A DNA stretch of 64,000 nt from Megaleporinus macrocephalus (GCA_021613375.1 CM038725.1:37887824-37951823), one strand, 5' to 3'. Shown: positions 1 to 15,310, counted from the first letter of the stretch. The notes: generated by a model not told the origin, from the letters alone. Numbers and translations: made by a program.

Positions 1-30
1 AGCTCACTAGGTTTTGACACAGACCCTATA
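1..30. mobile_element. Terminal arm of an inverted-repeat DNA element, cut by the window edge
   Basis: The first 26 bases closely match the right arm of the element at 49696-50671. The next ~35 bases match, in reverse complement, the sequence outside that element's left arm (49660-49695). The body of this copy would lie left of the window. Confidence 0.5.
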
Positions 31-329
31 ATGATGCAGACTTGGACTGGTTCAGAACAAAACTTAATGCAGTATTAATGGTTTAAGCAACAAATTCTCC
101 AAAGAAAAACATGTATCTTCATTTTTATTTTTCAACATAATTTGAATATTGTGTGACATTTTTTTAATGAACAGACCAATAGAAATGCTTAAAATTAGCT
201 TGAAAAAAAACTGGCTTAATTGACAAAAAAAGTGAACGAAATATAGTGTCCCTCATGTGCGTCCTAATGACATCACCAAAAAACACTATCCAAGAGGCCA
301 CCTTAACATTAAATATCAACAAAGGGAAA

Positions 330-1045
330 ATTGAACAGTTAAAAAAGAAAAACTATTGTATGTTATAATTGACAATAGATTATCATTGAGGAAACATAAT
401 AGCAATAAAAATGGGGAGAGGTTTATCTGTAATAAGATGTTCAGGATTTTTTCCACAGAAAACTTTAAAACTTGTAACATGGTCATTAGTACTACCTAAT
501 CTAGATTATTGCGCGGCACTATGGTCGAATGCAGCAAAAAAACACGGAATAAAACTATAGACATTACAGAATAAGGCAGCGAAAATGATATTACGATGCC
601 CATACAGGACCAGCATCAGCAAAATGCATATGGAACTGAAGTGGCGAAAGGTTGAAGACAGGTTAAAGACAAACCTAATGGGAATACACACGAGTTCAAA
701 TATCCAAAGAGCCTTTATGATCAGTTCACTACCTAACTGATTTCTGATCATAAAACTAAATAAATAAAAATTATTGTAGATTAGGGAACTTTGTTTCAAG
801 AGGAATAGTGAGGTTATTGGAATTATAATGACTCATTTTATTTAACTTTCTACTTCTTACTTGTTTTTTCTTACTTATCTATTTTTATTTCTTCTTTTGT
901 ACACATTTGGAATATACATAGAGTTCTTCTTTTCTTTTTTGTTGTATATGTATAATGTATGTGTGTTTTATGTGTGATGGACCCCAGGAAGTACAGCTGA
1001 GCTAATGGGGATCCAAATAAAATAAACAAATAAATATCTTTTATC
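330..1045 (+). mobile_element. LINE 3' end: reverse-transcriptase C-terminal relic plus 3' tail
   Basis: Around 495-700 the plus strand reads LDYCAALWSNAAKKHG, then LQNKAAKMIL and MHMELKWRKVEDRL, with stops in between. This is the C-terminal region of a jockey/CR1-type non-LTR reverse transcriptase. About 300 bases later comes a tail of the kind common in fish LINEs: ggaccccaggaagta, then ctaatggggatccaaataaa and an A-rich end near 1040. The copy is 5'-truncated and dead. Confidence 0.75.
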
Positions 1046-1377
1046 CAGCAATACACTGATCAAAAATTCTCTATTTCTATTTTGGATGTTTCTCTGTGGT
1101 CGAGTCATTTTGCTTGAACTCTATCACCAGCGCAGATCTGCTGCTCCTGACTGTATGTAACTGAAGTTCCACCTTAAATGCAGTCCAATCCAATCCAATT
1201 TCATTTCCTGCCCTCCATCTGGATTACTTGCATCTTTAAAGTCATGAGATTGCAAATAATGAAAAACACATAAGTGTGTCTGATAAGTGTGGCCCAACAA
1301 AGCATACTGAATCAAACTTTACATTTACACACAGACATTCACAGCTCTGGATAATGTAGCACATCAGTCACTATAAT

Positions 1378-1422
1378 AATGCAGATTTAGCTAGCCCTGT
1401 TTAGACTAGCTAAATCTGCATT
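1378..1422. repeat. Perfect 17-bp inverted repeat (hairpin)
   Basis: AATGCAGATTTAGCTAG at 1378-1394 is exactly reverse-complemented at 1406-1422, with an 11-base spacer. It lies in 1046-1739, where I see no gene. A transposon remnant or local inversion product is likely. Confidence 0.8.
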
Positions 1423-1739
1423 GTTGTCTTCTTAGCCATATGTCCTTTTTCATTAATCCTCAACTAGAAAACTCTGACCATAGGACATACAGAAAAGCGA
1501 AGGTAAAGTAGTAATTTGATTGCAACAAGCACTTAATAATTAACATACAAGATACAAAACCAGTACTCAAGCGATCATGCAGTTTGTCTAGTTTTGCTAA
1601 ATGAACTAAATTAGTAAATAACTGCTTACATATTTTTGAATAGGGATATAAAATGAATATATTTATGAATATGAATACGATTGTTGGTATGAGTTGGTCT
1701 TCAGCACAGGACATCATTTTTCTGAAACAGAAACAGAAT

Positions 1740-2257
1740 AAAACAGTAGGTTTGAAGTCTTTGAAACATTGTGATTACTAAGTGCTTTGGCAATAAAAAA
1801 TGTTAGCATGTCCTTTTGTGTTGAATTTAATGGCCCCAAATCTTCACCCAGAGGGAAGTGGATGAAAGGATGTGTCCAGGATATGACACCAGTATGCTTC
1901 ATTATCCTGCTGTTGTAGATGTCCTGGAGCACCTACAGATTACATACAATGATCTGCTCTGCTGTCCTGATGCTGCACTGTAGTTTTGCTCATCCTTGTG
2001 AGGTGCAGGAACTAGACCAGCATATTGCTCTGTAGAGCTATAAAGTCTTTATACTATAATTCATTTGAACATAACAGCTGCAATGAGCTAAAATCAGTTC
2101 ATGGGACAGTAATGCATGGACAAACGCAGGGATGGAGATACAACAAATGAAAGGGAATGATGCATGATAGTTAGGGGTGGGTGAAAAAAGGCATTGCCTT
2201 GTGTAAGCACTACATCCTGAAGACTATTACTGTTGAAATGTTCTATGTTTATATTCA
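1740..2257 (-). other. 3' flank of ZnF gene 1, shared with the 3' flank of gene 6
   Basis: Read on the minus strand, this stretch matches 43650-44130 over several hundred bases, including 'agctctacagagcaatatg' and the downstream 'gatctgctctgctgtcctg' type sequence. Part may be 3' UTR. It shows that the genes at 2258 and 42787 descend from one recent duplication although they now point in opposite directions. Confidence 0.7.
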
Positions 2258-3232
<975 letters not shown>

Positions 3233-3337
3233 TTAACATTTCTCTTATTGGGATGTCTTGATGTGTTTAAAGAAGCATATTTCAGCTGCATAGGAAAGTG
3301 CAGGAAAGGACCTGAAACAGGACACCATCATCATTCA

Positions 3338-4745
3338 CTGGGGGAAGAAACAAGAAAATGTAAAATTGGTGTGGGAGTCAACAAAAACTGATCTGTCTTA
3401 CTTTGACTAACCAAAATTCAATCAGATGTGGAAACACCAATGACTTTTAAACAAGAGGTATATGGATGGCTGACCAAGTATATTTAAAACATAATGTTTA
3501 ATTTTTTTTCCAAAAAAATTAGCAATGAATATAAAGTCAAACTTCAACCTAACAATCGTCGGCACATAAGATCTAACTACTTTTTAAAATGTTCAAACAG
3601 ACTTTAAATGGACATAACCTTTACTTTTAGAAAATAAACTAAGATGGATATTACAAACAACTGGAATCTAGGTGTGCATATAATATGATTTAGTTGAAAA
3701 TGTTATTGTTTACCCTAAAAATTATTATGGACAAGAAAAGATGAATGAACAGTAAGAAAATTGAAGTGTGAATGGAAACTGAACAAAGAAAAATGCATTT
3801 TACCTAAAAACAAGTAAAGTTCAGGCAGAATTTCTGGAGGCAGGTCAGTTTTACAAAACGTGTGTGGACATACACATTGTTTACGAGGTCACAGAATTTA
3901 TCACAACAACTGATTGAAATAGGTGCTTCTGAAGGTAGTAACTAGTTTAAAAGCTGCCTCCAGAATAGAATGCACAACTTAGTTTTGGTGTTCAGAAAAA
4001 TGTACTGAATCAAGAAACCAAAAATTCAAAGACACATTAGGACTACCAGCTTGTTCTACCTGACTTTGATTATCAGACAGTGGACATAATAGTACATCTA
4101 AAAAATATAGAAAAATAAATGCACACTTGAGATTAGAATAGTAGGTTTCCTTAAAACAGCTTTTTGAAAACAGATGTAAGCAGAATTAGAGAAAGCTATA
4201 AATGTTATCTGGCACTTCAAAATCAACTCAATTACTGATTTAATGCTGGATTGGGGGTAGTAGGAATGCCAACACCCACCATAGATACTCCTACCAGCAC
4301 TTAATCTGCCACCCACTGACAAGCACCATGTGTTCAAAATAACAGCAGCGTCATGTACATAAAGATCATCTTTACAGATGGTTTCGAAAATAAAGGAGTT
4401 GACTTGACAATATTAGTAAACAAAAGATCAGCAGCACATCAGATATTCCGACAATCACAAAGTCTTCATCTGAAGAACGTGTTTGATGTATTTCAAAGTA
4501 ACTAAATAAATCAGAAACAAACTGCTCTGTTTATCAAACCCAACTAGGAAAACATGATCAAGCAAATATTCTGGTCCAGTAGCAGCTCCCATTACTTAGC
4601 TCTGGTCTGAATGAAGCAGCTTCTGTGTGTCTGATCTACTTTAAAAAACATCAGATCTTATGTTCAGAACTCAGATGTGTCTCCAGCTGTTTGTTTCAGA
4701 GTGAATGAAGAACAATGAGTGTTAAAGTGTAGGACAGCTTCCTAC
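3338..4745 (-). other. Intron of ZnF gene 1, with conserved head
   Basis: Acceptor at 3338-3339 and donor at 4744-4745 (AAG/GTAGG on the minus strand) delimit a ~1.4-kb intron. About 4500-4745 is the intron head conserved in every family member (aacataagatctgatgttc, then caga.cacacagaagcagc). About 4210-4335 holds a block ('caacacccaccatagatac') that recurs at 6240-6310 and, inverted, at 35400-35560. The rest is AT-rich without visible features. Confidence 0.65.
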
Positions 4746-4912
4746 CTTCAATAGTTAAGCTCTGCTTTCTGTTTCTCCAACAACACTGTCGGAGCGCGCA
4801 AGAGGCGTGGCCTGCTGATCTCAGCACGATCCTTTGCTTCTCCTCTTTGGTGCAGTTTCAGAAAGTTATGGTTACAGAACTAGCGCCACCACATGGCCTG
4901 GAGCGGTGCTAC
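4746..4912 (-). promoter_or_regulatory. Promoter and non-coding exon 1 of ZnF gene 1
   Basis: This conserved block (minus strand) runs from the CTCF-like site at 4881-4896 through the GC-rich region and 'gttgttggagaaacagaaa' to the donor AAG/GTAGG. No TATA box is seen. The same block lies ahead of seven other family members, which is why I take it as promoter plus 5'-UTR exon. The transcription start is not determined. Confidence 0.65.
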
Positions 4913-5334
4913 ATTAAAACCATGTGGCCACGGAATTAGGTGGAACGGTCGTTATTTTATAGCCCGTATTCAATCAAGCTCCGCTTCCAGCACTCTGATT
5001 GGGCAAAAACAGAATGAAAAATTCAAAGAGGATTCATGACTTACAATAACACATATCATATATTATTTTAGATTTTATGCAGCATCAAAATGTGCAAAAA
5101 TAAGACAACCAGCAATAATACAAATCTTTCTAAATGGTTCCATTTTACCTGGGCAGGATTTAAAATAGTCTATTTAAGTAAAAAGAAAAAAACAAGACAA
5201 CAATGTTCTTCTAACTTTAGTCAGAAAACAGTTAACCGTGAATGTGATCTGTTCATTTTCAATAATACCCATATAATCCAAATGTCATCTAGGAAGCGTA
5301 GGGTGGGTTTTGCTGAAAATAACAGTGGTGAGAA
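4913..5334. other. No feature seen
   Basis: AT-rich spacer. An open stretch at 5090-5344 (84 codons) has low-complexity composition and no recognisable domain, so I do not call it a gene. Confidence 0.5.
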
Positions 5335-5690
5335 TCAGAATTAGAATCACTTCATTTAACCATGTATGTTACACATACAAGAAAATTGTCTTGGTAACTA
5401 CACACATATACAGACCAGTCAAGCGTACAGAAACAAAACAAAAACTTAAGCTATGAGGAAAAATAGGAATAAAAACAAACAAGATTAATAAAGAACTTGA
5501 ATAAAATATAAAGAGGTGTGGCAATACCTGTGCATATATAGATATCTATATATGAGCAGGTCAGAGTATATATATAGTATATAGTAGCATATTATAAATA
5601 TATTTCATACAGAATGTTACAGAATGATTATTTGCAAATTTTAACATTGTAGAGAGAAGTTACAGTAATTCAGTACAGAGGTTGGTTGTT
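5335..5690 (-). mobile_element. Probable LINE 3'-end fragment
   Basis: The sequence 'gaatcagaattagaatcact' followed by 'atgttacacatacaagaaaa' and 'ttgtcttggtaact' is the reverse complement of a 3' tail with (attctg)n end widespread in fish genomes. Assignment is from memory of that repeat, and the family is not determined. Confidence 0.5.
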
Positions 5691-6229
5691 CAGTTTAATG
5701 TTTGTATTTAAAGTGTGAGGTGAACATTATGTTTAATGAAACACTCATTGAGCACAATGATTACCTTAACACATTCAACTTTAACACTAAATTTAAAACT
5801 GAATATTATAGTAATTTGAATAGTGGTGCCGATTGTAGCAAGTAATTTAAATTGATCACCAGTGCATATAAGGTGGAAGACAAACAAGAAGTTGACGTCA
5901 GCTAATTCTGGTTTCAAGTAGCAAGTATTGTAGTTTGCTAATGTTTTTCAGCATATCAACTGCCTCAATAGCAGACAAATCTTTCAACTCGGTGACAAAA
6001 ATGCTCGTCGTGACACGTGATTTTCTGTTGGTACCTTCCTTTTGTAATATGGTCGCCAGTGGCCTAATACAGGCTCCTCATCTCCATTCATTCTATTATT
6101 CAGTTGACAGGTGGTGCAAAACTTATTTCTTGGGTTCATTTTGATCTAAAATGTAAAAAAATTTAATGAAGCAGGTTTCTTAAGGTAAAAAAAGAACTGG
6201 GCCATCAAGCTCCTGATCGGCTCTAATAA

Positions 6230-6480
6230 CACTACACACCCCCTAAACAGTCCTCCAACACCTACCATAGAAACTCCTAGCAGCTCTTAATCTACCAGCA
6301 ATTGACTAGCAACCCCCACCCTGACATTGGAGATTTCGAAAGAGGCTGTTAAATGAATTAGAAACAAACTCTGTTTATCAAAACAAAGTCGAAAACGTGA
6401 TCAAGTAAATATTCTGGTGCAGCAGTTCACATTAGTCAGCTCTGGTCTGAATGAAGCTGCTTTTGTGTGTCTGATCTAAG
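6230..6480 (-). pseudogene. Orphan intron-head relic of a lost ZnF duplicon
   Basis: Positions 6360-6480 match the conserved intron head in minus orientation (aacgtgatcaagtaaatatt, 'gctctggtctgaatgaagct'), and 6240-6310 matches the repeat at 4210-4335. There is no exon 1, promoter or finger exon, so this is the remains of another family copy. The surrounding 5691-6229 and 6481-7356 show nothing else. Confidence 0.6.
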
Positions 6481-7356
6481 CATTATGAAAAAGGCTTTAA
6501 CAAAACATTTTGTGCACCATCTTCCATAAACAGAGCAGCAACAATTTGTTTAATTAAAAATAAAAAAATAACAAATAAACAACATGAAATAAACACAAGG
6601 CATTGCTTTTCAAAATGTAATACACATGTAATACTGAGCAATTAGCGGGAGAATTAATAAAAACACTACATTTATAAATGTTATATTTACCAAAAACTGT
6701 CATATTGTTTACTAAAAATTGCATCTTAGATGATTGATTTGTTGATCCATAAACAGTTACTATAGAGTTCTATGGCATTAACAAAACATTTCAGGTACTA
6801 TTTTCTAACAGAGCGATAATGTCTTTTTAATTATAATCCAAGGAATATGAGTTTTAAATGAATCATACAAAGACACAATAAAAAATATTGGGAAACAAAG
6901 TAAACGTCTCATCTCTTTGATTTAAAACTGTGTGCTGTTATATGTGCAGAGTTTTAGCATATTTATACATCCAGGTTACAGGTATCCATGCTGGAAAAAA
7001 AACATGCAATTCACTGGCATTGATGGATCACTGCTCTGTGAAAAACAACAGTGCAAGAAAAACCTTTTTCAACATAAACTAGTAAAAAACTGATCGTAAT
7101 CTACACTACATAATATCATTAACAGATATTAACAAGAATCATAAGCAGTACTGGATGTTGCTGTCCATCTAACTACATGGGCTTAGGAACACTTCCCAAC
7201 ACCATCAACACAGATTTAAAAAGTCTTTGTTTTTTTTTTTTAAATCACTGTCCCTGAACATGAAGCATCTTGATTGTGTTGACCATATTTACAATAATCT
7301 TACAATTATATTCATTGTATGTATTAGAAACAGCATAAGACAACAGGACGTATGTT

Positions 7357-8721
<1,365 letters not shown>

Positions 8722-8940
8722 TCAATATGCAATGCAGCAAAAGTTGTCAGACCAAATCATGAATGCTCCACTTAAAGCCACAATGAAAAAAAAGCTGGGA
8801 TGCTGTGTTAAATAAAAAAATAAATGTAAATAAAAACAGAATGCAATGATTTGCAAATCTCATACACCCACATTTTATTAACATTAGGACATAGAACACA
8901 TATCTGGTGTTGAAAGCAAAACATTTTAACATTTAATTTA

Positions 8941-9690
8941 ACTGCGTAATCTTGAGCTTGGATTACTGTAACGTTTTGTTTTCTGGATGTTCCAGCAACT
9001 AGCCTTAGTTAGATTAGAATTCTGCTGTCCCTACAAGTCCTACAAAAATTGACCATATAATTTAATTTTTATCTACCCTGCTATAGCTGCGAGTTCAATT
9101 TCGCAATGAGTACAAAATTTAACAGCCTCGCTCCTCAGTACCAACCCGCCAACTAAGATCACAAGGTCCTGCTCACTGTTTTTACCTAGAATGGGGTGGA
9201 GCCTTTTCATACAAAGCCTACCAGCTTTGGAATAACCCCTTAGTCACTGTTTGGGACTGTTATTTAGTCTAGGCTAAAAAACTACTGGTTCAATCAAGTC
9301 TTTGGTGATTAGTGTGTTTGTTAGATAAAAAGCACAGATCTGGAGTTCATTGACTGAGAATACTGCGGTAAACTGAGAATGTTGGTTCTGTAGTCCTGCC
9401 ACTCCTATGGGCTCACTTAAGTTTGTTGAAAATGAAGCAGAGGGGTGCTGACATCTCAGGGAGCCCTCATGTCATTTTTACCTTCTGGTTCCCCTTTTAG
9501 TTATGCTGTAATAGCCAGACCTGCCAAAGTCACTGCTGCACTCTGTTATTGCTATATAATGTGCTCAGTCACTCTAAACAGAACTACCAGTCTTTGTGTT
9601 TCTTTGTCAAGCTGAAAAACTGCCCATCCTGTGCTGTCCAATACTGTTTCTTCATCAGTCAATATTTCTACAATAATAACAGATACACCT
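8941..9690 (+). mobile_element. LINE 3' end relic inside the intron of ZnF gene 2
   Basis: The plus strand begins 'ttactgtaacgttttgtttt' (Y-C-N-x-L-F), followed by blocks recognisable as the C-terminal reverse-transcriptase region of a fish non-LTR element: 'cctcgctcctcagtacc', then 'gtctaggctaaaaaactact' and the 3'-UTR part 'gggctcacttaag'. Frameshifts and internal deletions are abundant. It is antisense to the host gene. Confidence 0.65.
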
Positions 9691-9991
9691 TCAATATATC
9701 ATCATCATAAAGATCATCTTTACAGTTAGTTTAAAAAATGAAGGAGTTGACTTGATAACACTAGTACACAAAAGAACAGAAGCACATCAGATACACCAAC
9801 AATCACAAAGCCTTAATCCGAAGAACAACAGCTCCCATTACTCAGCTCTGGTCTGAATGAAGCTGCTTCTGTGTGTCTGATCTATTTTAAAGAACATCAG
9901 ATCTTATGTTCAGAACTCAGCTGTGTCTCCAGCTGTTTGTCTCAGAGTAAATGAGGAACAATGAGTGTTAAAGTGTCGGACAGCTTCCTAC

Positions 9992-10062
9992 CTTCAATAG
10001 TTCAGCTACGCCTTCTGCTCCTCCAACAACACTGTCCGAGCGCGGAGGAGGCGCGCGCATTC
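9992..10062 (-). promoter_or_regulatory. Non-coding exon 1 and truncated promoter of ZnF gene 2
   Basis: The donor AAG/GTAGG (GT at 9990-9991) and the core 'cgcctcctccgcgctcggac' with 'gttgttggagga' are kept on the minus strand. Upstream of about 10062 the family block stops and unrelated CpG-rich sequence follows, so the shared CTCF-like box is missing. The conserved intron head runs from about 9700 to 9991. Confidence 0.65.
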
Positions 10063-11384
10063 ACGCAGCATTGAAACGACGGAAAGCGAAAGGGGTCAAA
10101 AAGTATGACTTTTTATTCCAATCGCCTTTTTAATAGACCTTTTTATTTTTGCATTCATAAATATAATATTTAGCTAAAATTGTGACATTTTAAGTAAGTT
10201 CCTCTCCTAATAATAATCGCTATAAATTGTTCTGAAATTACATGTAACAAAACGTTTCCATCTTTTGATAAACAGAGCAGCAACAATTCGTTCAATTAAA
10301 GTTTTATAATTAATCAAATAAAACACATAATAATAACAACAATAATAATAATCTTAATAATAAAAATAACAATTATTATTGCCGTCTCATAGCTCGTATT
10401 CAGAGAGTCACAGTAAAATTACTTCGCTGTATTTTCTCGTCTTCAGGAGTTTTATTATTTTTTTTAAATCTTACATGTTTGCAAACACACCGCATCTCCA
10501 CGTGTGGTTTTCTGTGCTAGGGCGCCATCTACAGGCGACAGAAAGTACTTGTCTTGTTAGTTTCTGATCTCATCTAAGATGCAGCACAACTTTCAAATGA
10601 ATTCCTCCTCAACATCATAAAGGAGAAATTGCAAGAAGTTGAAAAATTCCAGTAAGAAATTCCAGTTGAGCAGTTCAGATGAAGCCAAACACATAATAAT
10701 ACAGCACACATATAGAGACATATAAAACAGTTTTACAGCATAACTTCCTATCTTTTTTCACTTGCTGGCTGAATTGCATGCATAAAAGCAATTGTCACAA
10801 CAGTCATAACTAAAGGGGAAGAAGTATTTGTTTTCATTGCACATCATTTATAAGCTTTGGGAAATTATACACTATATGTCAGAAAGTGATGCTCTCCAGA
10901 AAGTCAGAAAGTGATGCTGTCCCCATGTCTTCTGCTTTACCTACATTTATGTACTGGTATAACGTGGTAAGTATTCTTTGTTCTCATTCATGTGGTGAAG
11001 TTATTGTTTAAAAAGAGTTGTAAGAAATTCCCATTTTTTGTCAACTGGCTTAATCTTACAATGAAAACATCCAGCCCTCTTTAAGAAAAAGAGGGAATAG
11101 CAGGGAACAAGCTCTCAGGAGCGGTCCTGGGTCAACTCTTGAGCTATCATTAGATCAGTTTTTCTATGGGGTTTGGATCAGGGGACTGATACGGCCATGG
11201 CAGAAACCTGCTAAAATGCTAATGATGACCCATTTTTATTTTCTAGTCAAAGGCCCAGTGTTTCTACAGGTGCTTATATTTATGTTTCGATGACAAGAAA
11301 GCCTTTTTCCTGACATGATTTTACAGATAAACCCAGAGAGCAAAATCACTACTGTTTGGAGCATCAAAAGAATTTTACACAACA
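10063..11384. other. Spacer, mostly featureless
   Basis: AT-rich spacer with an ATAA/ACAA low-complexity stretch at 10318-10380. Apart from the CTCF-like site I see no gene or repeat I can name. Confidence 0.5.
10522..10535 (-). promoter_or_regulatory. CTCF-like motif ~0.5 kb upstream of exon 1 of gene 2
   Basis: The minus strand reads CCTGTAGATGGCGC, matching 13 of 14 positions of the CTCF core CCASYAGRKGGCRS by eye. It is the best such match I noticed and sits ahead of the one promoter lacking the family's own CTCF-like box. It is a motif match only; 14-bp matches can occur by chance. Confidence 0.4.
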
Positions 11385-11560
11385 AGGTAATCTCAAACTA
11401 CATCTGGGCATTCATGCAAAATAAAAGCCATAGAACTGCTCAGAGTGTGGCAAGAGTTTTAAATGTCAGAGTTTTCTCCAACAACATCAGCACAATCACA
11501 CTGGGGAGGAGCTGTATTACTGCTTAAAGTGTAGGAAGAGATTCAAAGAGCTGTGGTGGA
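11385..11560 (+). pseudogene. Zinc-finger relic
   Basis: With frame changes the plus strand still spells [25 protein letters not shown] and LKCRKRFK, i.e. about one and a half fingers of this family. There is no start, no array and no terminal finger. It is probably the eroded coding exon of a lost copy. Confidence 0.75.
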
Positions 11561-11762
11561 AACAGGCAGTAATATTTTTGACCTTTACACCACGCTAAGG
11601 GTGTTCAGTGCTTCCAGCCCAGGTTTTTGGGGTGCTGAACCAACATCCTGTTGTTTTAGCCTGTTTCTAAAATGTGAGCTTAATTTGACATATCATTTTC
11701 AGTGCTGAATATCAACATAAGCTTACAGCTCATGCATCCATTTAGATGTTTTGGTACTGAAG

Positions 11763-11866
11763 CCGCTCCAGGCCAGGTGGGGGCACTAACATTTTAACTA
11801 TAACTTTCTGCAACTGCGCCCTAAAAGTGTTGCTGGAGGAACAGAAAACAGAGATGACTACTGAAG
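11763..11866 (+). promoter_or_regulatory. Promoter and non-coding exon 1 of ZnF gene 3, with internal deletion
   Basis: Contains the CTCF-like box CCAGGTGGGGGCACTA (11773-11788), 'gctggaggaacagaaaacag' and donor AAG/GTAGG after 11866. Compared with paralogs it lacks about 60-80 bases between 'caactgc' and 'agtgttg', including the CpG-rich core. Conserved intron head follows to about 12010. Confidence 0.62.
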
Positions 11867-12443
11867 GTAGGAAGCTGTCCTACACTTTAACACTCATTGT
11901 TCTTCAGTCACTCTGAGACAAACAGCTGGAGACACATCTGAGTTCTGAACATAAGATCTGATGTTCTTTAAAATAGATCAGACATACAGAAGCAGCTTCA
12001 TTCAGACTAGAGCTGAGAAATGAGAGTTGCTGCTGCTGAGGGACCAGTAAAGCAGGTCTTATCAGTCATTCATATCGGAGGTCTGTTGTTCAGAATCTTG
12101 ATGGTCAAGTTCAGATGTTCCAAATTCCACTCCTGGAGACTCTGTGCTTTACCTACCAGTATGTTTCAGTGGTGTTTTGATCGGACAGAATTAAACAAAA
12201 GTAGGTAGTGCCTTCTATTCTGAAGGCAGGTCCTGACCTAGTCAATGCCAAGGCACTTGTCTCATTGGGCAGCATTTTTTGACACTGCTGCAAGAACTTA
12301 TTATATATAAAGAACAGACAGCTTTCGATTTATGTGTTGTCCTGTAAGTAACCTTAAACACAAAGACCAAACAGGATGAAAAAGATTAGCTGCTGGGTTG
12401 GGCTTTTGGGAAATAATAGGCAGAAACACTGAGACTAAAAATG

Positions 12444-12770
12444 AATAACCTGAAAATAAAAGAAACAAAAATACACCTAACAACAACCTAACTCCTTGTT
12501 TAAAACCTGGAGAGAAAGTACCGAAACAAATGGTGCTCATCACCCATGAATTACAAAGTTTAGTAAAGCTTTTACAAATTTTACAATCCCATATTGTGCA
12601 AAAAAAAAAAATTATGCAGTTAACATTACCATGTAACCAAATTGAGAATGCCAGTGCTTTTAAAGGAAGATGTGTTTCTTTGCTTTACCATGGCAAAGCT
12701 GTCTGGCGAGAAATACTGTTCACCTTATAGGCTGTGCAGTAGAGTAACAACACTGCATGCTGTACCGAAC
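12444..12770 (+). repeat. Direct repeat copy A flanking ZnF gene 3
   Basis: About 320 bases starting 'aataacctgaaaataa' and ending 'catgctgtaccgaaca' recur with few changes at 14728-15053. Identity of the repeat is unknown. It lies in the intron of gene 3. Confidence 0.85.
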
Positions 12771-13428
12771 ACACATTAAGATAGAGGACTCCTAACACAT
12801 GTGCAAAAATATTTATGCTATGTGCTAAGCTAGCCATGAGAGGAAACTGCCTCTGATTAGCTTTCCACCAAGTTAGTCAAGTTTCTCCATCAATAGCCAT
12901 TTCCTGTATTTGCATCACCAATTGCATTCTCTGCTCGTAACACAGAACTGATCTGAAGCATTTTTTATTATTGTGCTCAAGGTGGACTTTTCCGACTTTA
13001 CAAAGGAAATACATGGTTGGAGTGTATTTTGTATATTACTGAGACGCTATAGAATTGTTTCTCTTTAATTCCGACAATGTTACTGCCTGTTTAGTAGGAC
13101 TTTTATGGCAGGTGTGATGTACAAAAAATAAAATCTATGGAGTTTGGAATTGTTTAATTTAGCACAAGATATGATGGTGGCAGTTTTCTAAAATTCCATA
13201 TCTGCCATGTAGAAATACAGAGTTTCCAGTGTGTGCATTAACTTAACTGGGCTGTATATTTCTGATTGAATAGTTTAAGTAATATCTTTTCACATTAAAT
13301 GTGAGTTAATTGTTTCTTTACACTTTTTAACAGTTAACACAATATATCTGGTTCAGACTACTTTTGTTGCATTGCATATGGAATACATTATTATTCTTTT
13401 TATTTTTCAGAAGTGATAACCTGTTTGA

Positions 13429-14208
<780 letters not shown>

Positions 14209-14337
14209 TGAGTAAAATCATAGCACTGCTGACAATAGCATTAGCAAAGCTTTGTATATATGTTTGCGTTTTGTTATACTATGATTTATAATTTTCTAAA
14301 ACTATGAGAAAATAATGGTATGTTATGTTGTTTACAG

Positions 14338-14343
<6 letters not shown>

Positions 14344-14380
<37 letters not shown>
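14344..14380. repeat. (TA)n microsatellite
   Basis: About 37 bases of pure TA in the 3' flank of gene 3. Otherwise 14209-14727 shows nothing I can name. Confidence 0.95.
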
Positions 14381-14383
<3 letters not shown>

Positions 14384-14727
14384 AATATACTGAATACTAT
14401 CATGATATGCATCATATCCCCAGGGTCTTGGCCATACACAGCCCTCATTTTACTTAGAGAAAAGTTATTCTTGAATAGTTGCACTATATCTGCACATATA
14501 TTTTTCATAAAGTTCAGTAAAATCATTCTGTAAGGCACATGGGCGCTTTAAGGTCATTTACAGCCTTAGAAAACCATTAGCAGAAAATAAGACTTATATG
14601 ACACATTCTGTGAGACTATCAATAGAATCTTGATTATCAGAAGGAATGGAAATGTATCATGTCATCAGCATGGCTATAAAAATGAACATTATTATTCTAA
14701 AACTACAATAGCAACATTTGGTTTTGA

Positions 14728-15053
14728 ATAACCTGAAAATAATAAAAACAAATAACTAACTGCTTGTTTAAAACCTGGAGAGAAAGTACCAAAACAAATG
14801 GTGCTCATCACCCACAAATTACAAAATTTAGTAAAGCTTTTACAAATTTTACAATCCCGTATTGTGCAAAAAAAAAAAAAGACTATGCAGTTAACATTAC
14901 CATCTAACCAAATTGGGAATGCCAGTGCTTTTAGAAGATGTGTTTCTTTGCTTTACCATGGCAATGCTGTCTGGCGAGAAATACTTACTGTTCACCTTCT
15001 CTGGCAATAATAGGCTGTGCAGTAGAGTAACAACACTGCATGCTGTACCGAAC
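14728..15053 (+). repeat. Direct repeat copy B
   Basis: Second copy of the 12444-12770 block. It ends almost exactly where the residual intron head of dead gene 4 begins (about 15058), suggesting that the event that placed it here removed that gene's promoter and exon 1. Confidence 0.85.
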
Positions 15054-15057
15054 AATA

Positions 15058-15310
15058 CATTCACTGAACAGAGCTGAGTAATGGGAGCTGCTGCTGGACT
15101 AGAATATTAGCTTGATCATGTTTTCCTAGTTGGGTTTGTTAAAGTTACTTTCAAACGTACCAAGCACATGTTCTTCAGATCATGACTTTGGGATTGTTGG
15201 TGTATCTTATGTGCTTCTGTTCTTTTGTGTACTAATGTTATCAAGTCAACTAACCGTAAACATGGTCTTTGTGTACATGACTATCTGCTCTATTGTCAGT
15301 TTGAACACAT
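15058..15310 (+). pseudogene. Promoter-less intron-head relic of ZnF pseudogene 4
   Basis: Starts inside the conserved intron head ('agagctgagtaatgggagct') and continues through 'gttttcctagttgggtttg' and 'gtgcttctgttcttttgtgt'. The donor, exon 1 and CTCF-like box are absent. The rest of the intron (15311-16282) shows no further feature. Confidence 0.7.

Noticed and set aside
5090..5344. 84-codon open stretch rich in Lys/Asn/Ser
   Set aside because: AT-driven composition, no domain, no splice or promoter context, and it runs into a repeat.
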